A DNA stretch of 5,949 nt from Betaproteobacteria bacterium. Its GTDB lineage: Bacteria > Pseudomonadota > Gammaproteobacteria > Burkholderiales > SG8-41. The stretch is from NCBI GenBank assembly GCA_023266245.1, contig JAHFRO010000149.1:1-5949 (forward strand). Reading direction: 5' to 3'. Each line of letters begins with the position of its first letter. The first letter of the stretch is position 1. A program made the position numbers and the translations under genes. Positions 1-5,069 of the stretch are shown piece by piece. Under the pieces are notes generated by a model. It saw nothing but the letters and a program-made list of their open reading frames with translations, did not search any database and was not told the DNA's origin.

Positions 1-1
1 G

Positions 2-169
2 CGCCTGGTGCTGGGCGGGCGCTACGCCGGCATCGGCCGCACCGATATCGGGCGCTACACGGTGGAATCCTTCCTCGAATTCACCGGCAGGAAGCTCGAT
101 CTCGTCACCGGCGTGCTCGCCAGGGAATGCGAGGCGCTGCGCATCGAGTGGATGAAGGCGCAGGCCTGA
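2..169 (+). CDS. C-terminal fragment of an unrecognised protein
   Basis: An open frame runs in from the window edge and ends at TGA 167-169, leaving 55 residues. The fragment begins RLVLGGRYAGIGRTDIGRYT and ends IEWMKAQA. It is soluble-looking, with charged helical stretches and no membrane segment. The GC-rich third positions match the downstream genes, which supports real coding. I do not recognise the family from this tail and assign no function. It lies 141 bases upstream of the TRAP binding-protein gene on the same strand. The intervening promoter-like sequence and hairpin suggest it belongs to a separate transcription unit, but this is inference. Confidence 0.6.
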   Translation, partial: RLVLGGRYAGIGRTDIGRYTVESFLEFTGRKLDLVTGVLARECEALRIEWMKAQA

Positions 170-212
170 AAATAACGGCGGCCGCTCCCGCCACCCGGAA
201 ACGCCCCCACCC

Positions 213-241
213 TTGTGAAAACGCACCGATCAGGCTAAGTT
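213..241 (+). promoter_or_regulatory. Possible sigma70-type promoter for the TRAP operon
   Basis: TTGTGA at 213-218 (4 of 6 matches to TTGACA) and TAAGTT at 236-241 (3 of 6 matches to TATAAT) are separated by exactly 17 bases. This is the most AT-rich stretch of the gap before dctP, and the position would give a leader of roughly 60 bases. The match is weak and rests on sequence alone. Confidence 0.3.
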
Positions 242-245
242 AAGT

Positions 246-268
246 GTCCGCGCCCGCCCCGGGCGGAC
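246..268 (+). repeat. Small GC-rich hairpin in the dctP leader
   Basis: GTCCG (246-250) pairs with CGGAC (264-268), and CCCG (253-256) pairs with CGGG (260-263). This leaves a two-base bulge at 251-252 and a three-base loop. It lies just after the putative -10 element, so it would fall at the 5' end of the dctP mRNA. No T-run follows, so it is not a classical intrinsic terminator. It may stabilise the transcript or may be chance in GC-rich DNA. Confidence 0.3.
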
Positions 269-298
269 GCTAGGACAACGACGCCAAGTCCATTCCAT

Positions 299-304
299 AG
301 GAGG
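299..304 (+). promoter_or_regulatory. Shine-Dalgarno of dctP
   Basis: A consensus AGGAGG lies six bases before the ATG at 311. It is the strongest ribosome binding site of the three TRAP genes and fixes the dctP start. It fits the usual need for more binding protein than membrane subunits. Confidence 0.8.
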
Positions 305-310
305 AACGCC

Positions 311-1288
311 ATGAAACTGCCACGCATCGCACGGTTCGCGCCGCTGTTCGTCCTGCTGTTCGCGGCATCCGCGCTCGCCCAGACGGAACTGAAGTTCGGC
401 CACGTCGGCGAGCCCGGCTCGCTCTTCGCCAAGTCGGCCGAGGAGTACGCCAAGCGCGCCAACGAGAAGCTCGGCGGCAAGGCGAAGGTCGTGGTGTTCG
501 GCTCGAGCCAGCTCGGCGGCGACAAGGAGCTGCTGCAGAAGCTCAAGCTCGGCACCGTGGACTTTGCGCTGCCCTCGACCGTGATGTCCTCCGAGTCCGA
601 CCTCTTCGGCATCTTCGAGATGCCGTACCTGGTGAAGGACCGCAAGCACATGAACGCGATCGAGAAGGAGGTGTTCTGGCCGAAGCTCGCGCCGGAGGCG
701 GAGAAAAAGGGGATCAAGGTCCTCGCGGTGTGGGAAAACGGCTACCGCCACATCACCAACAACCGGCGCCCGATCAAGGTGCCCGGCGACCTCAACGACA
801 TCAAGCTGCGCGTTCCCGAAGGCAAGTGGCGCGTCAAAATGTTCCAGGCCTACGGCGCGAACCCGAGCCCGATGAAGTTCTCGGAAGTGTTCACCGCGCT
901 GCAGACCGGCGTGATGGACGGCCAGGAGAACCCGTTCTCGCAGATCGTCAGCGCCAAGTTCCAGGAAGTGCAGAAGTATCTGTCGCTCACCGGCCACGTT
1001 TACACGCCGGCGTACGCGACGGTCGGCTCCAAGAAATGGGCGAGCCTGCCCCCGGACGTGCGCAAGGTGCTGGAAGACACCGCCAAGGAGCTGCAGTCGT
1101 TCGTCTACTCGACCGCGCAAAAGGACGAGGACGAGCTTCTCGCCAAGATCAAGAGCGCGGGCGTGCAGGTGAACGAGGCCAACAAAGCCGCCTTCGTCGC
1201 TGCGAGCAAGGCCGTTTACGAAGAGTTCGGCAAGGAAGTCAAAGGCTCGAAAGAGCTGATCGACAAGGCGCTCGCCCTGGCCAAATGA
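311..1288 (+). CDS. dctP: TRAP transporter substrate-binding protein, DctP family
   Basis: Periplasmic solute receptor of a tripartite ATP-independent transporter; it binds the substrate, usually an organic acid, and delivers it to the DctQM membrane complex. The product is 325 residues, normal for the family. A Sec signal peptide is visible: basic n-region (K2, R5, R8), hydrophobic core at 11-20, and an ALA-Q cleavage site near 23/24. Family hallmarks include SSQLGGDKELL (65-75), R146 in the WENGYR segment, KLRVPEG (165-171) and FTALQTGVMDGQENP (194-208). R167 aligns with the family arginine that bridges the substrate carboxylate (Arg147 in mature SiaP), and R146 with the second arginine. 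The start is set by AGGAGG six bases upstream. dctQ and dctM follow on the same strand. A carboxylate substrate is likely, but which one cannot be read from the sequence. Confidence 0.95.
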   Translation: MKLPRIARFAPLFVLLFAASALAQTELKFGHVGEPGSLFAKSAEEYAKRANEKLGGKAKVVVFGSSQLGGDKELLQKLKLGTVDFALPSTVMSSESDLFGIFEMPYLVKDRKHMNAIEKEVFWPKLAPEAEKKGIKVLAVWENGYRHITNNRRPIKVPGDLNDIKLRVPEGKWRVKMFQAYGANPSPMKFSEVFTALQTGVMDGQENPFSQIVSAKFQEVQKYLSLTGHVYTPAYATVGSKKWASLPPDVRKVLEDTAKELQSFVYSTAQKDEDELLAKIKSAGVQVNEANKAAFVAASKAVYEEFGKEVKGSKELIDKALALAK

Positions 1289-1369
1289 TGAGCGCAGAAC
1301 GATGAGTGCAGAGTGTCCCGCCGAACTCCGCCTCTCGTTCTGAACTTGCTCATCACTCATCACTCATAA
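1286..1369 (+). repeat. Imperfect palindrome with a tandem 7-mer between dctP and dctQ
   Basis: TGATGAG (1286-1292, starting at the dctP stop) pairs with CTCATCA (1349-1355), and CAGAACGA (1295-1302) pairs with TCGTTCTG (1335-1342). The result is a bulged long hairpin. The right arm continues as three tandem 7-mers: CTCATCA, CTCATCA, CTCATAA (1349-1369). GATGAGTG (1301-1308) can alternatively pair with CACTCATC (1354-1361). The region does not code and carries no SD for dctQ. It looks like a dispersed palindromic repeat. Placed between receptor and membrane genes, it could stabilise the upstream dctP mRNA or reduce read-through, which is inference. Confidence 0.6.
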
Positions 1370-1376
1370 CTGCTTG

Positions 1377-1892
1377 ATGACGCTTGCTCGCGTACGCTCG
1401 GCCTACGAGAAATTCCTCGAAGCCGTCGTCATCCTGCTGATGACCACGCTTGCAACCGAGGTCACGGTCGGCGTCATCTACCGTTCGATCGGCCACTCGC
1501 TCGTCTGGTACGACGAGATTGCGTCCATCCTGCTCGCCTGGCTGACGTTCTACGGTTCGGCGCTGGCCGCGGTGAAGCGCGCCCATATCGGCTGCCCCGA
1601 AGTGATGGCGCTGCTGCCGCCGCGCGCGAAGCTCGCTTTCCGCATCCTCGCCGAAGTGCTGGTGATCGCGTTCTTCGCGCTCGTCGCCTGGGTCGGCTAC
1701 TCCATCCTCGACGTGCTCGCCACCGACCACCTGGTTTCGCTGCCCCAGGTATCGGTCTTGTACACGCAGTCAGTCATCCCGATCAGCGCGGTGCTCATCA
1801 TCGTCGCGGAGGTCCTGACGATACCGGCGGTGCTCGCCGAGGCGCTCGCTGGTGCCAAGCACGGCGCCGCAACCGGGGAGGGCTCGCACTGA
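1377..1892 (+). CDS. dctQ: TRAP transporter small permease subunit, DctQ family
   Basis: Small inner-membrane subunit that pairs with DctM to form the TRAP permease. The product is 171 residues, normal for the family. Four hydrophobic segments are visible at about 13-35, 48-67, 88-110 and 129-153. The family signature lies before and within the second helix: W44, D46-E47, W55, then SALAAVKRAHIG (61-72) with H70. The ATG at 1377 is the first sensible start, and the N-terminus MTLARVRSAYEKFLEAVVIL is typical. An in-frame TTG directly before it would add only one residue. No Shine-Dalgarno is recognisable; the upstream bases are the tandem CTCATCA repeat. This suggests weak initiation or dependence on coupling. 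The TGA stop (1890-1892) overlaps an ATG that opens a nine-codon mini-ORF before dctM. Confidence 0.92.
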   Translation: MTLARVRSAYEKFLEAVVILLMTTLATEVTVGVIYRSIGHSLVWYDEIASILLAWLTFYGSALAAVKRAHIGCPEVMALLPPRAKLAFRILAEVLVIAFFALVAWVGYSILDVLATDHLVSLPQVSVLYTQSVIPISAVLIIVAEVLTIPAVLAEALAGAKHGAATGEGSH

Positions 1893-1921
1893 TGAGCGCC
1901 GTAAGCACGCGCGAGGCCTGA
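1892..1921 (+). other. Nine-codon mini-ORF coupling dctQ to dctM
   Basis: ATG 1892-1894 overlaps the dctQ stop as TGATG and opens a frame reading MSAVSTREA, ending at TGA 1919-1921, two bases before the dctM ATG at 1924. A strong GGGGAGGG (1875-1882) lies nine bases upstream of this ATG, a better SD than the weak GAGG (1913-1916) preceding dctM. A plausible role is translational coupling, with ribosomes ending on the mini-ORF restarting on dctM. The alternative is an older dctM start broken by a frameshift, or chance. The peptide itself shows no recognisable feature. Confidence 0.35.
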
Positions 1922-1923
1922 CG

Positions 1924-3207
1924 ATGGAGATGCTGCTACTCTTCGTCTGCGTCCTCGCGCTCGTCGTGATCGATGTGCCGATCGCAGTCTCGCTCGGTAT
2001 TGTGGCCGTCGTCGCGATGGTAGCCGGGCAGGGGCTCGCCTCGCTGCCCAACCTGCCGATCGTGCTCTACAACGGCGCGACCAGCTTCCCGCTGATCGCG
2101 ATCCCGCTCTTCATCCTCGCGGGCGCGATCATGAACGCGTCCGGCATCTCGCGGCGCCTCATCGCGTTCGCCTCGGCCGTGCTCGGCTTCATCCGCGGCG
2201 GCCTGGCGATGGTCTCGATCGGCGCCTCGATGTTCTTCGCCGAGATCTCCGGCTCGGCGGTGGCCGACGTCTCCGCGCTGGGCTCGATCCTGATCCCCGC
2301 GATGAAGTCGAAGGGCTATCCCAAGGCGGTTGCCGCGGCGGTGATGTCCTCCGCCGCCACGCTCGCGGTCATCATCCCGCCCTCGATCCCGATGATCCTC
2401 TACGCGGTGATGGCGGAGACGTCCGTTGTCCAGTTGTTCGTCGCCGGCATCGTCCCCGGCGTGCTGGGCGGCTTCGGCCTGATGGGCATGGCGTACTGGT
2501 TCGCGCGCCGCTACAACCTGCCAGTCGAGGAGGCGTTCCAGTGGCCGCGCATCTGGAAGACGTTCAAGGAGGCCTTCTGGGCGTTTTTCCTGCCGGTGAT
2601 CATCCTCGGCGCGATCTTCGGCGGCGTGGTCACGGCGACCGAAGGCGCTGCGCTCGCGGTGGTGGCGGCGCTGTTCATCGGCCTGGTGATCTACCGCGAA
2701 CTCGATCTCCCCCACCTGAAGAGCGCGATGATCGAGGGCGGCGTGCAGACCGCAGTCGTGATGCTGCTCGTCGCGAGCTCCGCGCTGCTCGGCACCTACC
2801 TCACCGAGATCCAGGCGCCGCAGAAGCTCGCGCGCGCGATCACCGAGTTCACTAACAACAAGCTAGTCGTGCTGATGCTGCTCAACGTGCTGTTCCTGCT
2901 GCTCGGCTGCTTTCTGCATTCGGCGGCGGCGATCATTCTTGTCGTGCCGGTGGTGATGCCGTTGGTCAAGGCGGTCGGCATCGACCCGGTGCACTTCGGG
3001 CTCATCGTCACCATCAACCTCGGCATCGGCCAGCAGACCCCGCCGGTCGCGAGCGTGCTGATGGTCGCCTGCTCGATCGCCAAGGCGACAGTCTGGGAAG
3101 TGACCCGGGTCAACATTTACTTCATCGGCGTGCTGTTCGCGGTGCTGATGCTGGTGACCTACTTCCCTCCCTCCGGGTTGTTCCTCGTTGAGCTGTTCTA
3201 CCGATAA
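1924..3207 (+). CDS. dctM: TRAP transporter large permease subunit, DctM family
   Basis: Large inner-membrane subunit of the TRAP transporter and the transport channel proper; it uses a sodium gradient rather than ATP. The product is 427 residues, the usual length, and hydrophobic throughout with about 11-12 membrane segments. DctM landmarks appear in order: FPLIAIPLFILAG (55-67), FFAEISGSAVADVSALGSI (104-122), MSSAATLAVIIPPSIPMIL (141-159), TATEGAALAVV (237-247), and the C-terminal half-repeat GIDPVHFGLI (352-361) with GQQTPPVAS (369-377). ATG 1924 is chosen because MEMLLLFVCVLALVVIDVPI is a normal DctM N-terminus and GAGG (1913-1916) sits seven bases upstream. An in-frame GTG at 1852 would add 24 atypical residues overlapping dctQ. 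At position 332 a histidine occupies a spot where I recall Asp or Glu being common in the family. Confidence 0.95.
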   Translation: MEMLLLFVCVLALVVIDVPIAVSLGIVAVVAMVAGQGLASLPNLPIVLYNGATSFPLIAIPLFILAGAIMNASGISRRLIAFASAVLGFIRGGLAMVSIGASMFFAEISGSAVADVSALGSILIPAMKSKGYPKAVAAAVMSSAATLAVIIPPSIPMILYAVMAETSVVQLFVAGIVPGVLGGFGLMGMAYWFARRYNLPVEEAFQWPRIWKTFKEAFWAFFLPVIILGAIFGGVVTATEGAALAVVAALFIGLVIYRELDLPHLKSAMIEGGVQTAVVMLLVASSALLGTYLTEIQAPQKLARAITEFTNNKLVVLMLLNVLFLLLGCFLHSAAAIILVVPVVMPLVKAVGIDPVHFGLIVTINLGIGQQTPPVASVLMVACSIAKATVWEVTRVNIYFIGVLFAVLMLVTYFPPSGLFLVELFYR

Positions 3208-3210
3208 TTA

Positions 3211-3397
3211 GCCGCCAAGGCGCCAAGAACCCAAGGTAATGCAAAATCCTGAACCACGAAGGACACAAAGGACACGAAGGTTTTAGAATATGAAACAAAG
3301 TGAAAATAGAGGGTCGTCGCCGAATACGTTTTGGATTTAACTCCAAAGTCCTTCGTCTTTGTGTTTTCCTTTGTGTCCTTCGTGTCCTTTGTGGTTC
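3211..3397. repeat. Inverted-repeat element 1 built of 9-base units
   Basis: This fills almost all of the 208-base gap between dctM and the crotonase gene. A leading variant, CGCCAAGG-CGCCAAG (3213-3227), is followed by the left arm (3251-3280), made of units of the form ACACGAAGG / ACACAAAGG. After an AT-rich centre (3281-3346) comes the right arm (3347-3397) with the same units inverted (CTTCGTGTC, CTTTGTGTC). Eighteen bases match perfectly as an inverted repeat: 3255-3272 against 3367-3384. The centre also holds a small hairpin, TTTGGA (3330-3335) with TCCAAA (3342-3347). Base composition is far more AT-rich than the genes. There is no coding content, and translations of the arms give only HKGHEG-type repeats. 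A transcript through here could fold into a long hairpin that affects read-through from dctM. Confidence 0.8.
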
Positions 3398-3403
3398 CGC
3401 TTC

Positions 3404-3408
3404 TGAGG
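3404..3408 (+). promoter_or_regulatory. Shine-Dalgarno deciding a TTG start for the crotonase gene
   Basis: TGAGG lies seven bases before TTG 3416. Its first three bases are also an in-frame TGA stop for the crotonase frame, so translation cannot begin further upstream. The next ATG is deep inside the conserved N-terminal strand region. TTG 3416 is therefore the only credible start. Confidence 0.65.
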
Positions 3409-3415
3409 TTTTGAC

Positions 3416-4192
3416 TTGGACCCGGTATTAGTCACGCGGGATGGCGAGATTGCCACCGTCGTTCTGAATCGTCCCGATAAGCTGAACGCGCTCAACAAGG
3501 CGATGTGGCAGCGCCTCGGCGAAGCGATGCGCGAGCTCTCAGCCGATGCGGGCCTGCGCTGCATCGTGCTGCGCGGCGCGGGTGATAAAGCTTTCGCAGC
3601 CGGCGCCGATATCGCGGAATTCGCTACCGAGCGTGCCAACTCGGCACAAGCGAAGCAGTACGGCAACCTCATTCACGAAACCATGCAGGCAGTCGTGCGC
3701 TGCACGCACCCCACGGTCGCGCTGATAAAGGGGGCATGCGTCGGCGGCGGCCTGGAGATCGCCGCGATGTGCGACCTGCGCGTCTGTGGCGAGTCGAGCC
3801 GCTTCGGCGTGCCGGTCAACAGGCTGGGGCTCACCATGGCTTACGGCGAGCTGGCGGGTCTGCTCGCGCTGGTCGGGCGCGCGGTGGCGCTCGAGATCCT
3901 GCTCGAAGGTCACGTGTTCGACGCGGCCGAAGCCCTGCGCAAGGGGCTGGTCACCCGCGTCGTTCCCGACGACAAGGTGGAGCAGGAAGCGTACGCGCTC
4001 GCCGGACGCATCGCGGAAGGCGCGCCGCTGGTTGCGCGCTGGCATAAGCAGTTCATCGAGCGGCTCACCGTGAACGCGAAGCTCAGCGAGCAAGAATGGG
4101 ACGAGGGCTTTGCGTGCTTCGACACCGAGGATTACAAGATCGGCGTGAAGGCGTTCCTCGAAAAGAAAAAACCCGACTTCAAAGGCAAATAA
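3416..4192 (+). CDS. Enoyl-CoA hydratase/isomerase (crotonase superfamily) protein
   Basis: Cytoplasmic enzyme of 258 residues, the standard single-domain crotonase length, acting on an acyl-CoA thioester. Visible landmarks: NRPDKLNALN (18-27), the first oxyanion-hole segment AFAAGADIAEF (59-69), the second segment KGACVGGGLEIAAMCDLR (105-122), RFGVPVNRLGL (129-139), and a C-terminal trimerisation tail ending in FLEKKKPDFKGK. E114 aligns with catalytic Glu144 of rat mitochondrial hydratase. The position of rat Glu164 (FGQPE) is V134 here (FGVPV), so the usual two-glutamate hydratase pair is incomplete. The reaction may be an isomerisation, a different hydration/dehydration or another crotonase chemistry; it cannot be named from this sequence. 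The start is a TTG supported by TGAGG seven bases upstream. Repeat elements lie 18 bases before the start and 6 bases after the stop. A role in degrading the acid imported by the TRAP system is possible but only positional. Confidence 0.9.
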   Translation: MDPVLVTRDGEIATVVLNRPDKLNALNKAMWQRLGEAMRELSADAGLRCIVLRGAGDKAFAAGADIAEFATERANSAQAKQYGNLIHETMQAVVRCTHPTVALIKGACVGGGLEIAAMCDLRVCGESSRFGVPVNRLGLTMAYGELAGLLALVGRAVALEILLEGHVFDAAEALRKGLVTRVVPDDKVEQEAYALAGRIAEGAPLVARWHKQFIERLTVNAKLSEQEWDEGFACFDTEDYKIGVKAFLEKKKPDFKGK

Positions 4193-4198
4193 AGTCTT

Positions 4199-4340
4199 GA
4201 ACCACAAAGGACACGAAGGACGCCAAGGAAACCAACATCAAATATTTCAAGAAACACAGCCTTCGCGAGCAACGATGATTTGTGTTTCAGGTTTTGCTTT
4301 TCGTTTTGAATCCTTTGCGTCCTTGGCGTCCTTGGCGGTG
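4199..4340. repeat. Inverted-repeat element 2 built of 9-base units
   Basis: The left arm (4199-4229) reads TGAACCACAAAGG, then ACACGAAGG and ACGCCAAGG, the same family as element 1. The right arm (4311-4340) is the inverted form with TCCTTTGCG and TCCTTGGCG units. AAGGACGCCAAGGA (4216-4229) matches 4320-4333 perfectly in inverted orientation. The centre (4230-4310) is AT-rich, unrelated in sequence to that of element 1, and contains an inner hairpin: GAAACACA (4251-4258) with TGTGTTTC (4281-4288). The element starts six bases after the crotonase stop and runs into the first codon of the following hydrolase gene. Confidence 0.75.
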
Positions 4341-5069
4341 AAGCTTTTGGCAGTGTTGTTGCTCGCGCCGGCGCTGGCGCTTGCACAGGCGGACTACGCG
4401 CGCGAGAAGCGCTGGGCGGACGAGATCACGCCCACGATCATCGTCGGCGACCCGGTCTATCTGGAGGTCAAGTCCGGGCGCCGGTTTCTGGCGATCTGGG
4501 CACCGAATCCGAAAGCGAGTGCCGGCGTCATCGTCGTGCACGGGCTCGGCGTGCATCCCGACTGGGGGCTTATCAATCCGCTGCGCAGCCAGCTCGCCGA
4601 GCAGGGTTACGTCACGCTCTCGGTGCAGATGCCGGTGCTGGCGGCTGAAGTACGCGGCGACCAGTACCCGCCGCTCTTCCCCGAAGCAGCAGAGAGACTA
4701 CAGGTGTCGGTTGCCTTCCTGCGCGGCAAGGGACTGAAAAAGGTCGCCATCGTCTCGCACAGCATGGGCTCGCACATGACCAATTTCTTCCTCAACCGCG
4801 CGGGCGATGCCAAGGTGGATGCCTGGGTGGCGATCGGCATCTCCGGCGAGTTCATCGACCCGGCGAGCCTCAAGGCCCCGGTGCTCGATCTTTACGGCGA
4901 ACAGGACCTGCCCGCGGTGCTCGGCGACACCGAGAAGCGCGCCGCCACGCTGCGCACGGTGCGCGGCTCAGGTCAGGTGCAGGTCGCCGGCGCCGATCAC
5001 TTCTTCGCCGGCATGGAAAACGAACTGGTGCGCCAGGTGAAGCTCTTCCTCGACGCCAGGCTCAGGTAA
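4338..5069 (+). CDS. Exported alpha/beta-hydrolase-like protein, possibly DUF3530-type
   Basis: From GTG 4338 the product is 243 residues with a compact signal peptide: K2, a Leu/Ala core at 3-15 and an ALA-Q-A region near 16-18, so it is probably periplasmic. Alpha/beta-hydrolase landmarks are VIVVHGLGVH (64-73) after the third strand, a nucleophile elbow SHSMGS (140-145) with S142, an acid candidate D190 in LYGEQD, and H221 in GADHFF. The elbow has Ser in place of the first Gly of GxSxG. The pattern HGLG-H-x-DW, followed by PLR and GYVTLSVQMP, resembles the DUF3530 family; that is recalled, not searched. The substrate is unknown. The start is uncertain: ATG 4275 would add 21 residues encoded by repeat element 2, and a TTG at 4197 would add more repeat sequence. 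None has a good SD. The stop overlaps the convergent sua5 gene by 8 bases. Confidence 0.8.
   Translation: MKLLAVLLLAPALALAQADYAREKRWADEITPTIIVGDPVYLEVKSGRRFLAIWAPNPKASAGVIVVHGLGVHPDWGLINPLRSQLAEQGYVTLSVQMPVLAAEVRGDQYPPLFPEAAERLQVSVAFLRGKGLKKVAIVSHSMGSHMTNFFLNRAGDAKVDAWVAIGISGEFIDPASLKAPVLDLYGEQDLPAVLGDTEKRAATLRTVRGSGQVQVAGADHFFAGMENELVRQVKLFLDARLR

Noticed and set aside
246..268. Intrinsic terminator of the upstream gene
   Set aside because: The stem is GC-rich but is not followed by a T-run, and it lies after the putative promoter of dctP.
230..1363. Long minus-strand open frame of 377 codons opposite dctP
   Set aside because: It is the complement of a well-supported dctP gene; GC-rich codon use removes stops on the other strand. 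Its protein is Arg/Leu/His-rich low-complexity sequence with no recognisable family.
1936..2715. Minus-strand open frame of 259 codons opposite dctM
   Set aside because: The translation is almost entirely Arg, Asp, Glu, His and Gly, the typical antisense image of a hydrophobic membrane protein gene. It has no start signal.
3337..3672. Minus-strand open frame with HKGHEGHKGKHKDEG at its C-terminus
   Set aside because: The tail is a translation of the 9-base repeat arm and the rest is antisense of the crotonase gene. Such peptides are artefacts of this repeat type.
3539..4207. Minus-strand open frame of 222 codons opposite the crotonase gene
   Set aside because: It is fully antisense to a gene with clear crotonase motifs, and its composition is non-protein-like.
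4197..4274. N-terminal extension of the hydrolase from TTG 4197
   Set aside because: The added residues (NHKGHEGRQGN and following) are translated repeat sequence, there is no SD, and a proper signal peptide begins downstream.
3211..4340. CRISPR array or riboswitch reading of the repeat elements
   Set aside because: The repeats are short 9-base tandem units in inverted arms, not 25-40 base direct repeats with regular unique spacers, and no cas gene or known aptamer signature is present.
3211..4340. Composite transposon or integron cassette around the crotonase gene
   Set aside because: There is no transposase or integrase, no attC-like core site and no recognisable target-site duplication in the window, so the neutral repeat-element description is kept.
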